From assembly GCA_003165795.1 (NCBI GenBank), contig PMWW01000164.1, positions 42,719 through 106,718 of the forward strand: a stretch of 64,000 nucleotides of DNA, read 5' to 3'. The position numbers were made by a program, and so were the translations under genes. Source of the stretch: Acidobacteriaceae bacterium. GTDB taxonomy: Bacteria; Acidobacteriota; Terriglobia; Terriglobales; Acidobacteriaceae. Of this stretch, positions 17,857-26,967 are shown in pieces (the stretch's first letter is position 1; each line of letters opens with the position of its first letter). Under the pieces are notes generated by a model, which was given only the letters and a program-made list of their open reading frames with translations, did no database searches and was not told where the DNA came from.

Positions 17857-18741
17857 ATGAAACGCTTTTACCTTTCCCTGGCACTTGCCTTCGCCTTGAC
17901 CCTCTGCACCTCTGCCTGGGCGCAGAGCTACAACTTCCTGTCGGTCAACAACCCCGGCGACCCCAACAGCCCCTTTACCCAGTTGTTGGGCATCAATAAC
18001 AGCAACGTGATCGCCGGCTACCACAACTTTCTCCAAAACCAGGGATTCACTCTCGCATTGCCCGCTCACTACACCACCGAGAACTTTCCCGGCTCGATGA
18101 TGACCCAGGTCATCGGCATCAACAACAGCCTGACGACCGACGGCTTCTATGTCGACCAGAACAGCATTACGCACGGTTTCACCCACACCAGTAGTGGCAC
18201 CTATTCCAACGTCGACTTTCCCGGAACCGCCTTCAACCAACTGCTGGGACAGAACGACCTCCATCAGGCATCGGGCTACTACAGCCTGAGCACCAACAAC
18301 ACGACGCCCGATTTTCCTTACGTCTATGACGAGGTCGGAGGCGTGTTTCAGGTGATCTACATTCCCGGAGCCGTAGGTGGAGCGCAGGCTACGGGCATCA
18401 ACAACTCGCAGGCAGTCTGCGGATTCTTCATTGACTCGAACAACGTGAATCACGGCTTTCTGCTCAACGCCGGGATTTTCCTGCAGCTGGATTACCCCGG
18501 CAGCACCTTCACCCAGGCATTGGGATTGAACAACACTGGACAGGTCGTGGGCGACTACATGGACGCCGCCGGCCTGACCCACGGATTTGTTTATACGGTC
18601 AGCAGCGGCCAATTCGCCTCGGTTGACGATCCCAACGGCGTAGGGATGACCGTAGTGAACGGAACCAATGACGCCGGCGTGCTCGTGGGCTTCTTCGGCA
18701 CGGCTCCTATTAACACTGGTTTCGTCGCCACCCCGCGGTAA
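17857..18741 (+). CDS. secreted HAF-type repeat protein
   Basis: 294 residues. AAGGAG lies upstream of the ATG. A signal peptide (RFYLSLALAFALTLCTSAWAQ, 1-23) is followed by about five repeats of roughly 45 residues. Each has the pattern F.QLLGINN...I.GYY, then HGF and a hydrophobic strand (for example TGINNSQAVCGFFIDSNNVNHGF and LGLNNTGQVVGDYMDAAGLTHGF). This matches the probable extracellular HAF repeat family, a beta-rich secreted protein of unknown function. It stands alone and is followed by a strong terminator. Confidence 0.75.
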   Translation: MKRFYLSLALAFALTLCTSAWAQSYNFLSVNNPGDPNSPFTQLLGINNSNVIAGYHNFLQNQGFTLALPAHYTTENFPGSMMTQVIGINNSLTTDGFYVDQNSITHGFTHTSSGTYSNVDFPGTAFNQLLGQNDLHQASGYYSLSTNNTTPDFPYVYDEVGGVFQVIYIPGAVGGAQATGINNSQAVCGFFIDSNNVNHGFLLNAGIFLQLDYPGSTFTQALGLNNTGQVVGDYMDAAGLTHGFVYTVSSGQFASVDDPNGVGMTVVNGTNDAGVLVGFFGTAPINTGFVATPR

Positions 18742-18774
18742 CTCAGACCTAATCGACAATCTCCAACCCCTACG

Positions 18775-18807
18775 GCGACCGGGTGCTCCCCCGGTCGCTC
18801 TTTTCTT
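18775..18807 (+). terminator. Rho-independent terminator of the HAF-repeat gene
   Basis: GCGACCGGG (18775-18783) pairs perfectly with CCCGGTCGC (18790-18798) around a 6-nt loop. It is followed by TCTTTTCTT. It starts 34 bases after the stop codon. Confidence 0.85.
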
Positions 18808-19017
18808 GGAAGCCGAAAACGATCGGCCTACGCCGAAAATCGTGTAAACAACAGCAGGATGAGCGAACATCTTTCTGACAGGAATCCGAGGAGACAGGTC
18901 CGCCTTCCGGTAAAACCTGTATGATAGGGGCAGAGCACGAGATAGGACGAACCGTTGAATCTTTTGGACATAAAAAGCAATCAAAATATCAAGATTATTT
19001 GAGATTGACTGAGGATT

Positions 19018-19233
19018 ATGGCAGGAAGCTCTCGTACAACTTTTACCAAGCGCCAGAAGGAACGCGCCCGGCAGGAAAAGCGGGTTGAGAAAGCCCAGCG
19101 CAAAGCGCAGCGCAAGCAGCCGGGCGACGCCGATGCCACAACCGCTGCTCCTCAACCGGCCGACGAACTGGTAGTCACGCACGATGAAGACGGCCAGCCA
19201 TTGGGATTTGACTTCCACGATTTTGGGAAGTAG
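19018..19233 (+). CDS. small highly charged conserved-type protein
   Basis: 71 residues. The first half is Lys/Arg/Glu/Gln-rich (RQKERARQEKRVEKAQRKAQ) and looks like a single charged helix. The second half ends HDEDGQPLGFDFHDFGK. TGAGGA precedes the ATG. I do not recognise a named family. The basic helix could bind RNA or ribosomes, which would fit the helicase gene downstream, but that is a guess. The 211-base gap to that gene gives no sign of an operon. Confidence 0.6.
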   Translation: MAGSSRTTFTKRQKERARQEKRVEKAQRKAQRKQPGDADATTAAPQPADELVVTHDEDGQPLGFDFHDFGK

Positions 19234-19444
19234 CGCGTGGCAAGCAGTACCTAAGTTGGTGCGTTTCAACAGATTGTAAGCGCACTGTGATATAGTCTTA
19301 CGTAGACGCTTATTGGCTGCGGCCGCTTGCAAGCGACATCCGATCCAAACTGATCTGATTTCCCGCCTTACCTGCTTCCGTTTCATTTTCGGCGCCGAAT
19401 AAATCAGAGCGGCTTCAGCTGTATCATCGCGACTCGCATCTTGT

Positions 19445-20683
19445 ATGCCTCCTCGCGAGACGCCTCTCCAAGAAAGAAAAATCGTTTTGACACAATTTAA
19501 AGATATGCCCCTATCTGCTGGGCTCCAGCAGAAGTTGGCACAGTTCCATTTTACCACCCCGACGCCGGTCCAGGCGTCCGCTATTCCCCCGGCACTTGAG
19601 GGCAAAGACGTGCTGGCGACGGCCCAAACCGGAACCGGCAAGACTCTGGCTTTCCTGATCCCGATAATCGAACGCCTCGCGGCCCCAGGCGTGCCAAACA
19701 AGGTTTCCGCGCTCATCCTCGTGCCCACGCGCGAGCTGGCGATGCAGGTCCACGAGCAGTACGAAAAACTGCGCGAGCGCAAAGCCGCGCCCGCCGCGCT
19801 GGTCATTGGCGGAGTCAACGAGCAGCGCCAAATTCAAGCTGTGCGCCGTGGCGCCAACGTGGTTGTCGCCACGCCCGGGCGATTGGAAGATTTTCTTCGC
19901 CGTAAGCTGGTTAACCTGCGCTCGGTGACGACCCTGGTGCTCGACGAATCGGACCGCATGTTGGACATGGGCTTTTTGCCGGCGATCCGCCGCATCGTGG
20001 CCGAACTCTCACGCGAGCGCCAAACGCTATGTTTCTCCGCGACGCTGGAGGCCTCGGTGGCCCATCTGGTCAACGACTACATGAAAAATCCCGTGCGTGT
20101 GGCGCTGGGTTCAACCTCCAAACCAGCCGATACGGTTGAGCTGCACGCCTTCGAAGTGCCGCTGGCGGAAAAGTCTGAAGTATTGCGGCAGCTCCTTTAT
20201 GCCGACAAGGGACAGACCCTGATCTTCGCCCGCACCAAGCGCGGAACTGAGCGCCTGACCAAGACCCTGGTGCGCGATGGATTTTCAGCGGCGATGATCC
20301 ACGGCGACCGCAGTCAGTCGCAGCGCACCGGAGCCCTACAGGGCTTCGACCAGGGTAAGTTCCAGATACTGGTTGCCACCGATGTCGCCTCGCGCGGTAT
20401 CCACGTTACCAATATTGCGCACGTTATTAACTATGACCTGCCGCAGGTGGCGGAGGACTTCATTCACCGGGTTGGCCGCACCGGACGCATGGGCACCGCA
20501 GGCCGAGCTTCAACCCTAGTGTCAGGTACGGAGATTGGGGAGCTGCGCTCGATCGAGCGGGCACTCAAACTCAAGATTGCGCGCAAGCAGGTGAATAGCG
20601 CCGGAGGGACCGAGGCGCGGCGAGTGCAAAACACCCTGCCCACGCGCACCTTGTCCTGCATGGCGGGCGAAGTGTTCTCGTAA
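19445..20683 (+). CDS. DEAD-box RNA helicase, RhlE-like
   Basis: 412 residues with all helicase motifs in order: Q motif PTPVQASAIPP, motif I AQTGTGKT, Ia PTRELAMQ, motif II DESDRMLDMGF (a DESD variant of DEAD), motif III SAT, motif IV LIFARTKRGTERL, motif V ATDVASRGIHV and motif VI HRVGRTGRMG. The length fits a RhlE-type enzyme with a short C-terminal tail, which probably remodels rRNA or mRNA in the cytoplasm. The start at 19445 is the longest; an internal ATG at 19505 would still keep the Q motif. A long leader precedes it, as is common for cold-induced helicases, though no cold-shock element was identified. Confidence 0.92.
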   Translation: MPPRETPLQERKIVLTQFKDMPLSAGLQQKLAQFHFTTPTPVQASAIPPALEGKDVLATAQTGTGKTLAFLIPIIERLAAPGVPNKVSALILVPTRELAMQVHEQYEKLRERKAAPAALVIGGVNEQRQIQAVRRGANVVVATPGRLEDFLRRKLVNLRSVTTLVLDESDRMLDMGFLPAIRRIVAELSRERQTLCFSATLEASVAHLVNDYMKNPVRVALGSTSKPADTVELHAFEVPLAEKSEVLRQLLYADKGQTLIFARTKRGTERLTKTLVRDGFSAAMIHGDRSQSQRTGALQGFDQGKFQILVATDVASRGIHVTNIAHVINYDLPQVAEDFIHRVGRTGRMGTAGRASTLVSGTEIGELRSIERALKLKIARKQVNSAGGTEARRVQNTLPTRTLSCMAGEVFS

Positions 20684-20705
20684 GGCGTACGTCCGCCTAG
20701 AGTAT

Positions 20706-20743
20706 AATCAGTCTATCCTCGCAGTGCGCGAGATAGACTGATT
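20706..20743 (+). terminator. long hairpin after the helicase gene
   Basis: A 16-bp stem (left arm 20706-20722, right arm 20728-20743) with one bulged C and a 5-nt loop starts 23 bases after the stop codon. It has no T-run beyond TTTCC, so it may be an mRNA-stabilising or attenuating hairpin rather than a classic terminator. Confidence 0.55.
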
Positions 20744-20877
20744 TCCGCCATCCTCGCACCCGAAGAAGGCGGACCCTTAAATTCCCCTCACCCGTTTTCC
20801 CCTGACGCCGCTGCCGAAGTTTCTACTCGGAAGGGCAGCTTCCTGTCAGGCGCACTTCTTGTGCGAGGTCACCAGGC

Positions 20878-21486
20878 ATGAGCGAGAAACAGCAGCTGTC
20901 TAGAACCAAAACGCCGGGGAGCAAGATCAGCATTCTGCTGGTAGACGCCATCTCGGAAAGACGGGCCCTGCGCAAGAAGATCATGGCGCTGCGCGGCGTA
21001 GAGGTCATCGGCGCGAACGATCTGGCGGAGGCAAGTTCCATCTGGCATCGCGACCGCTACGACATGGTGCTGGTGGACATTCGATCAGACCATCGTGGCT
21101 GTGTGGCCTTTCGCGATGAAATCAAGAAAGAGTCCCCGCATCAGATCGTCGCGTTCCTGGTGGGTAAGCCAAAATTCGTCGATTTAGAGCCTTCCCTGGG
21201 TTCCTATGTCGCCGAGGAACATGGCGTGGAGTGGGGAGATTCGCTGCGTAAGGCGGTCAGGGAAAGCTGCGGTTCGTTGTCGCAGCGCAACAGCTTTGTG
21301 GAAGCTAGCTGGAGAATCGCGGCCGGAAGACGGATCAACGGTAATACGCAACACGCAGCGGAACCGCTGCCGCCGGCGACAGAAGCGGAGGCGCCAGCGA
21401 CCACACCGATTGACACCATCTTCGTTCCCCACGACGTATCGGGCGAGGCCGATGGGCTGAGCAGGATTTCGGAGCGCCTCGCATGA
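20878..21486 (+). CDS. receiver-domain-like protein
   Basis: 202 residues. Residues about 17-125 fold like a CheY-type receiver: ISILLVDAISERRALRKKIMAL, then VEVIGANDLAEASSI, then MVLVDIRSD with the likely phospho-Asp, then VAFLVGKPK with the conserved Lys. Only one acidic residue is seen in the usual first acidic pair. The C-terminal part (about 140-202) is low-complexity and Pro/Ala-rich, with no DNA-binding domain. The stop overlaps the next start by 4 bases (ATGA), so the two genes are probably translated together. It may act as a phospho-regulated partner rather than a transcription factor. Confidence 0.6.
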   Translation: MSEKQQLSRTKTPGSKISILLVDAISERRALRKKIMALRGVEVIGANDLAEASSIWHRDRYDMVLVDIRSDHRGCVAFRDEIKKESPHQIVAFLVGKPKFVDLEPSLGSYVAEEHGVEWGDSLRKAVRESCGSLSQRNSFVEASWRIAAGRRINGNTQHAAEPLPPATEAEAPATTPIDTIFVPHDVSGEADGLSRISERLA

Positions 21487-21968
21487 CTCAGCCTGCCAGC
21501 AATCGATGGGTTGCCAACCAACCATCGCAGAAACGAACCATGATGCCCGAGAAACAAGACAATGCCGCTCCCGTTCTGCACCTCGACCACATCCTGACCA
21601 GCGTTGTGATCGTCAACTGGGACGCGCTGACTTCCTCATCGGCGACCGCCCGCATCAGGGTCGAATACCACATTGGCATGGATGGCTCGGTTGAGTACCT
21701 GAAACTCTGGATGTCTGCCCGTGAATACTGGAGCCTCATCTGCGACTACTCGATTCATCCCGGCTGGTCGGATGGCCCGCGCTTCTCCAATGGCTATCAC
21801 TCCCGCTCGTTGGGCCGGTTGCTGCAGTCGATTATGATGAACCAGAAACTCTTCGGCCATGGCTGTGAACCCAACAGCAATGGGCTGCTGGAGATTGGTA
21901 CTCCTACATTGCAGGACGCCGACGATGCCCGGCTGCGAGTGAGTGAGACCTTTCAGCGTTCGGTCTGA
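21483..21968 (+). CDS. conserved-type protein of unknown function, coupled to receiver-like gene
   Basis: 161 residues reading from the overlapping ATG at 21483; an internal ATG near 21540 (MMPEKQ) is possible. It has a mixed alpha/beta composition with several Trp and Tyr residues (VIVNWDAL, LKLWMSAREYWSLICDYS, GWSDGPRFSNGYHS). No signal peptide or membrane helix. Not recognised. The 4-base overlap with the upstream gene suggests a joint function. Confidence 0.55.
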   Translation: MTQPASNRWVANQPSQKRTMMPEKQDNAAPVLHLDHILTSVVIVNWDALTSSSATARIRVEYHIGMDGSVEYLKLWMSAREYWSLICDYSIHPGWSDGPRFSNGYHSRSLGRLLQSIMMNQKLFGHGCEPNSNGLLEIGTPTLQDADDARLRVSETFQRSV

Positions 21969-22034
21969 CGCTCATACATCTGTACCTGCTTGTTGACCTG
22001 TAGTGAACTCAAAATTTTGAAGTGACATGGTAGA

Positions 22035-22122
22035 GCGGCGCTTTAGCGCCGCGTTCGCCGCCGAGGCAGAAACGGCTGGCTTCATACTCTCGGTGGTCCT
22101 GGACGCCAGCCTAAAGGCTGGC
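22035..22122. repeat. pair of perfect hairpins with dinucleotide loops (REP-like)
   Basis: GCGGCGCT, TT, AGCGCCGC (22035-22052) and GCCAGCCT, AA, AGGCTGGC (22105-22122) are two perfect 8-bp stems with 2-nt loops, about 50 bases apart. This paired arrangement is typical of REP/BIME-like dispersed elements. Weaker hairpins of the same design occur at 2526-2545 and 41913-41931. Confidence 0.55.
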
Positions 22123-22230
22123 TCTATCCGGTCTACAGCAACTCTGAAGCCGGTCTAGTCCGTCCAGCGACGTGATGTTTCCTCCCGTTGAATTAGCGAT
22201 GCCGGCGACGGAAGGTCTACACTGATACCC

Positions 22231-22401
22231 ATGCTGCGAACACACAAAGAGGCCGTGGCTGCGATCAAGTCTGCCCAGCAACGGGTCGAGAAAGCTTTGC
22301 GCGAAAGAGATAAGGCGAAAGACAAGCTAAGAAAAGCCCAGGCTCGGTTGGCATGGGAAAAGGAACAGCTGAGAAAGAGCCAGGACAAGCTGGAGAGCTA
22401 G
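22231..22401 (+). CDS. small coiled-coil protein
   Basis: A 56-residue frame. After MLRTHKEAVAAIK it is one continuous charged helix with heptad-like spacing (VEKALRERDKAKDKLRK) and no helix breakers to the C-terminus. The ribosome site is weak (GGAAGG about 14 bases upstream). The codon pattern and composition look like a real small helical protein. Could be a chance frame. Confidence 0.4.
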   Translation: MLRTHKEAVAAIKSAQQRVEKALRERDKAKDKLRKAQARLAWEKEQLRKSQDKLES

Positions 22402-22432
22402 TCTCTTTCCCGACCAAGTAGCAGTTCCTTAA

Positions 22433-23527
22433 TCACTTCCTGCGGTCCGAATCTACGGGGCGCGCATAGCCGGTCATCTCCAGGTATCCCACACCGTTCG
22501 AAGCGGCGCCGCTTCTGGTTCCACTGATGGTGATCGCGCCTTCCCAATAGGAGAGACTGGCGATACCGGCGATTGCCATCTCCTGGGAGCGCAACGCTGT
22601 CCGTATCTGCAGGTCCATTCCCAGCGAAGGTATTGCGACTCGCCACGCGATGGGATAAACGCCGTGCGTGCTCGGACTGGTATAGGTTTCCGCTCCTGCT
22701 TGCATAGTGAAGTCTGTGCTGCTTAGAAATGTGGATTTGCCCTTAGCATCCACGTACGTCCCCGAAGAGAAGGGATCGACGCTGCCGTCCCGGTGTCGCA
22801 GGCGATAGAGCATGAGCTCGGTGTTGTCGTCGAGTTGCAGGCTGAGCCAGTCCCAACCGCTCTGGTCTTCGTCGATACGATGGCTGAAGAATTCGTGGTC
22901 CATCCATGAGGTACCTTCGACCCGATGGGTTTTTCCGTTCAGGTCGATGGAGCCGGTGGTGAGCAGCCGGGTGAATGAAATGTAGTGTGAGGCATGACCC
23001 AGGCCGGCCGACTTCTGGCTGACGCCATTCTTGCCGTGGACCACCGGAGGCTTGTGCGAACTCATCACGAAATGCAGAGCGAAGTCGGCTGCAACCGCTT
23101 CCAGGTGCTGTTCTCCGTTGACCCACTGCACCTCCCAGTTGCCGTTCCAAACCTTTTCCAGCGGCTGGCTCGCTCCTGCCAATCCGGGGCCGGAGCGATT
23201 GAAGCGTTCGGTGTGATAGAAGTGTCCTCCGCTGACATCGCTGAGCGCAAGGTGGGCCAGATAGAGGTCCTGGATGTCCCAGTCGGTGTTATTCCCCTGG
23301 CTGCGGCTTACGGCCTCGCGAAAAAACGTAAGCTCGTAGCCAAACTTGTGTCCGTCCGCCGACGTCAGGTTGCCGGTGTAATACCACCACTCGGTTCTGT
23401 AGTCGGGATGATTGAAATAATCACGCGGGAACTGGTATTGGTATCCCGGAACCGCCAATTGATATTGCGCCGGCGAGGACACGGCAAAAAGCAATAGCAA
23501 CAGCGCCGCAAGAACTTTATTCCTCAT
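22433..23527 (-). CDS. secreted CrtC/AttH-like lipocalin-fold protein
   Basis: 364 residues from the ATG at 23525-23527; upstream in-frame codons lie inside the permease gene. A signal peptide (RNKVLAALLLLLFAVSSPAQ) precedes HPDYRTEWWYYTGNL, then FGYELTFFRE, DLYLAHLALSD and a second half with GTSWMDHEFFSHR and GWDWLSLQLDD. This double lipocalin-like fold is the CrtC/AttH family, which includes carotenoid hydratases and the AttH protein of attEFGH operons. The start overlaps the permease stop by 11 bases, so it is the last gene of an ABC operon. Most likely it is a periplasmic partner of that transporter rather than a carotenoid enzyme. Confidence 0.82.
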   Translation of the reverse strand: MRNKVLAALLLLLFAVSSPAQYQLAVPGYQYQFPRDYFNHPDYRTEWWYYTGNLTSADGHKFGYELTFFREAVSRSQGNNTDWDIQDLYLAHLALSDVSGGHFYHTERFNRSGPGLAGASQPLEKVWNGNWEVQWVNGEQHLEAVAADFALHFVMSSHKPPVVHGKNGVSQKSAGLGHASHYISFTRLLTTGSIDLNGKTHRVEGTSWMDHEFFSHRIDEDQSGWDWLSLQLDDNTELMLYRLRHRDGSVDPFSSGTYVDAKGKSTFLSSTDFTMQAGAETYTSPSTHGVYPIAWRVAIPSLGMDLQIRTALRSQEMAIAGIASLSYWEGAITISGTRSGAASNGVGYLEMTGYARPVDSDRRK

Positions 23528-26048
23528 GCACGACCTCGATTGGGTCCAGCCGGGCCGCGACCCGGGCGGGATAGAATCCGGCGAGCACCGTCGCAACATA
23601 AACCAGGGTGAGGGCCGAAAGCAGCACCGCAATCGGCCAGTGGAACTGGATGGTCCAGCCAAACGACTGCTTGTTGATGACGAAGATCAGCAGCAGCGAC
23701 AGTACGATTCCCAGCGCCAGTCCCGCCAAGTTAGCCAGCAAGCCGATCAGCCCCGCTTCCACCAGGATGAGCTTGCGTATCTGCGAAACCGCCGCGCCCA
23801 GAAAGCGAAGCAAACCCAACTCGCGGCGGCGATCGATTACCAGCGCCAGCAGCGCTCCCGCGATTCCGATGATGGCGACAGTCACGGCCACAACTTCCAG
23901 CGCATAAGTAATGGCGAAAGTGCGATCGAAAATGCGGATCGCCTCAGTGCGCAAATTACGGTTGGTGAAGATCATCAGGTTGTGGCCGGACGCAATTTTC
24001 TCAACCTCGGCACGGACCTGGTCCACGCTCGAGCCGGTAGCGACATAGACCGCGAGGTTCGAGGGCGCGGGATCCGGTACATATCGCAACATGATCGAGC
24101 GATCGACCACGATGAAACCTTTTTCGCTGCCGTAATCGTAAAAGATGTCCACCACGCGAAAAGGCACCTGGGCGGCGCCCAGGGGAAGCGTGATGACGTC
24201 GCCCGCCCGCACGTGATGCTTGTTGGCAAACGGCTCGCTGACGACGGCGTTAGCTCCGCTGCGCAGTTCTGCGTTGACTACGCTGGTGCGACGGCCCGAG
24301 AGAAACTGGATCTTCTCCAAATCGTGGGCCCCCACCGTGTCAGCCGAGCCGAGAGAAGCAGGCAGCCCCTGGTAGCTGATCTCATAGCCGCGAAAGCGGT
24401 CCACGCCCGCCACTCCGGGCAACAACGCAATCTTGTCGGCCAGTGAGGGATCGATGGTCGGGTGGCGATCGACGGCGGGATCGCCCGCGGGCCGGAGAAA
24501 CAAGTCAGCCGTGAGTTGATTGTCCATCCAGACTTGCACCGTCTGGCGAAAACTGCCGACCATGATGCCAACCGAGGTTGTCATGGCGATTGCCGTGGCC
24601 AGTGCGCCCACCAGCACCGATGTCCGGCGAAGCGACGCGGCGAGACTGCGCGACGCGAGGAAGGCCTCGACTCCGGCGATCCGTCGCAACAGTTGCGACG
24701 ACACGGCCGTCAACCCGCTGACCAAAGCAGGAATGGCGAACGCACATGCGGCGATCATCAGCAGCGCGGAGGCATAGCCGAAGAACGGTTTGCCTGCGAT
24801 GGCCGGAGCCAAGGACGCCGCTGCGCCGAAGACGGCGAGCACAACCGCGATCCACAAGTCACGGACTTTGTGGACGCGCGCGGCATACTCACGCTCACCG
24901 CGAGCCATGGCCTCGATGGGCGCAACTAGAGAAGCTTCTCGCGCCGGGGAGGCTGCCGATGCGAGCGACATGCCCACGCCGATCGCTAGTCCAAACAGGA
25001 TTGTGCCGGGGGTCAATTCAATTGGTGCAGGACGGCTGCTCACGTAGAGGTTGTCGACGGTTGCGCCCAGCAAGCCCACCGCGCCGCTGGCCAGCAGCCT
25101 TCCCGACAATATGCCGAGCAATCCCCCGATGAAGCCGAAGCACGCGGCTTCGCCCAGAAAAGCAGTGAGGACATCGGAGCGGCTGGCGCCGAGAGCGCGC
25201 ACGATGCCGATCTCCGGCCGACGGCGCACCACCGACACCGAGATGGTGTTGAAGATCAGAAACGCACCGACCACCAGCGCGACGTAACTGAGAATGCGCA
25301 GGTTCCAACGGAATGCACTCAACATGCGGCGATTCTCGTCGGTCTGGCTGCCTTCGCGGCGCAGTTCCACTCCGGCGGGCAGCACGGCGCGCAACCGTTG
25401 CTCCCATTCTTCCAAGGAAGGCGTTGAAGGAACTTTCAGCAGCACGCGATCGACCCGGCCAAGGCGATGTAATGCGCGTTGGGCGGTTGCGATGTCCATC
25501 AGCACCAGGCCGCCGCTGTCGCCTGAATCCTTCAGAACTCCGCGTACCAGGTATTCGTTTGTCTGATCGTTGATCTGCAGCCGTATCTTGTCGCCAGCCT
25601 TCGCACCCAGGCGCTGGCTGATCCAAACACCCTGGTTCGCGGTGTCAGCAATCTCGTCAGCCTTGGCCGAATTCTGCCGATCCAAGTTGAGGTTCTCAGG
25701 ATGCTCGGCGATCAGATCGAGGCCGACGAGAGGAACGGTCTGGCCAGTGGCTTTCACGACGGCATAGTCTTCGATTCGAGGCCGCACCGTGATCGAGTAC
25801 GGCAACGTCGCCAGCTTGCCGATAACTTCGTCGGGGACACCACCGATTGCCGTGACTTCCAGGTCAGCATCGCCAGTGAGGGTTTCGATGGAGGAGCGAA
25901 ACGAGCCGGCAGCCGCGTCTCCGGCAAGCTCAAGAGCAAGTACGACAGCAACGCCTAGAGCGACGGCCAGCACGACCAGAAAGGTGCGCAGCGGCTCGCG
26001 ATGCAGCGGACGAAGGATGAGCCGGTAGAAGAGACGCAAGCGGGACAT
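23517..26048 (-). CDS. FtsX/MacB-type ABC transporter permease
   Basis: 843 residues. It has an N-terminal helix (LVVLAVALGVAVVLALELAGDA), a large extracytoplasmic domain (about 45-250), a cluster of helices with the FtsX signature (LVVGAFLIFNTISVSVVRRRPEIGIVRALGASR), a middle helix bundle, a second periplasmic domain, and a C-terminal FtsX core (VIDRRRELGLLRFLGA). It ends FYPARVAARLDPIEVVHEE. This is the 8-10 helix, two-FtsX-domain layout of lipoprotein or lipid-extruding permeases. In AttEFGH terms it would stand for AttF and AttG in one chain. Its ATG shares a base with the stop of the ATPase gene (TGATG), so translation is coupled. Confidence 0.9.
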   Translation of the reverse strand: MSRLRLFYRLILRPLHREPLRTFLVVLAVALGVAVVLALELAGDAAAGSFRSSIETLTGDADLEVTAIGGVPDEVIGKLATLPYSITVRPRIEDYAVVKATGQTVPLVGLDLIAEHPENLNLDRQNSAKADEIADTANQGVWISQRLGAKAGDKIRLQINDQTNEYLVRGVLKDSGDSGGLVLMDIATAQRALHRLGRVDRVLLKVPSTPSLEEWEQRLRAVLPAGVELRREGSQTDENRRMLSAFRWNLRILSYVALVVGAFLIFNTISVSVVRRRPEIGIVRALGASRSDVLTAFLGEAACFGFIGGLLGILSGRLLASGAVGLLGATVDNLYVSSRPAPIELTPGTILFGLAIGVGMSLASAASPAREASLVAPIEAMARGEREYAARVHKVRDLWIAVVLAVFGAAASLAPAIAGKPFFGYASALLMIAACAFAIPALVSGLTAVSSQLLRRIAGVEAFLASRSLAASLRRTSVLVGALATAIAMTTSVGIMVGSFRQTVQVWMDNQLTADLFLRPAGDPAVDRHPTIDPSLADKIALLPGVAGVDRFRGYEISYQGLPASLGSADTVGAHDLEKIQFLSGRRTSVVNAELRSGANAVVSEPFANKHHVRAGDVITLPLGAAQVPFRVVDIFYDYGSEKGFIVVDRSIMLRYVPDPAPSNLAVYVATGSSVDQVRAEVEKIASGHNLMIFTNRNLRTEAIRIFDRTFAITYALEVVAVTVAIIGIAGALLALVIDRRRELGLLRFLGAAVSQIRKLILVEAGLIGLLANLAGLALGIVLSLLLIFVINKQSFGWTIQFHWPIAVLLSALTLVYVATVLAGFYPARVAARLDPIEVVHEE

Positions 26049-26782
26049 CAGGGGCGGACGACCTCTTGGATTCGGCCATCCCGCATCTTCACAATCGCGT
26101 CCGTAAAGGCGGCCGACTCGCTGCTGTGAGTGGCCATCAGAATCGCGGTTTTTCCTTCGTCCGCAATGCGCCGCAAGCCTTCCAGGATTACATTGCCGGT
26201 GACGGTGTCGAGATTGCCGGTGGGCTCATCGGCCAGCAGCAATTTGGGAGAATGCACCATGGCGCGGGCGATGGCGACGCGCTGCATCTGTCCCCCCGAA
26301 AGCTGATGCGGCATCCTGGAGCCCAGGTCGCCCAGCTCCACCAGGTCCAATTGCTGCTGCGCCCGATCGCAAGCATCGGACTCGCCCGCCAGCAGCAGCG
26401 GAAGTTCGACGTTCTCCAGGACAGTTAAGGTATTCAGCAACTGAAACGACTGAAAGATGAATCCGACTTTCTCGCGGCGCAGACGAGTGAGGCCGTTTTC
26501 GTTCACATCGGAAGTCGACACTCCGTCCAGCAGGACGCGGCCCGACGTAGGAAAATCCATTGCGCCAGCGAGGTTCAGCAACGTTGACTTACCACATCCG
26601 CTGCGTCCGACCAGTGCGATGAACTCGCCGTCGCGCACTGCCAGCGAGACTCCACAGAGCGCCTGCACGGGCTGGCCATCGCTAACATAGGTCTTGGTCA
26701 CGTTGTCCAGCCGTAAAAACCCGGTCACATCTTTCGCAGTACCCAGCGGCGGAAACCCGGTTTGAGGTTCAATCAGGCCCAT
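26048..26782 (-). CDS. ABC transporter ATPase, MacB/LolD-like
   Basis: 244 residues from the ATG at 26780-26782; a longer frame to 26845 has a poor start. Walker A is [11 protein letters not shown], the Q loop is FIFQSFQLL, the signature is [14 protein letters not shown], Walker B is [12 protein letters not shown] and the switch His is in [24 protein letters not shown] is typical of the LolD/MacB branch, which powers FtsX-type permeases. First gene of the three-gene operon with the permease and the AttH-like protein. Cytoplasmic face of the inner membrane. Confidence 0.92.
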   Translation of the reverse strand: MGLIEPQTGFPPLGTAKDVTGFLRLDNVTKTYVSDGQPVQALCGVSLAVRDGEFIALVGRSGCGKSTLLNLAGAMDFPTSGRVLLDGVSTSDVNENGLTRLRREKVGFIFQSFQLLNTLTVLENVELPLLLAGESDACDRAQQQLDLVELGDLGSRMPHQLSGGQMQRVAIARAMVHSPKLLLADEPTGNLDTVTGNVILEGLRRIADEGKTAILMATHSSESAAFTDAIVKMRDGRIQEVVRP

Positions 26783-26967
26783 GAAATGTCCAGCAAAACC
26801 AGTCACGATTATGACACTTGTCTTGGATGTCCAGCAGCGCGGCAAGGACCAGATTCTGGCAACGGCTGCGTCAGATGTAGGGCAACCATGGCAAACACCG
26901 ACCCGACTGCAGTAATTCTGAAAACGCCATAGAATTGATTCCGATCCACTAGAGGGCAGGGAATCAA

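Noticed and set aside
17701..19818. A 705-codon minus-strand open frame across three plus-strand genes
   Set aside because: It lies opposite the HAF-repeat gene, the small charged gene and the start of the helicase, all with good motifs or ribosome sites. Its own sequence has no family motif.
22155..22388. A 77-codon minus-strand frame
   Set aside because: It opposes the small coiled-coil frame and reads as a Leu/Ser-rich shadow of Lys/Glu codons.
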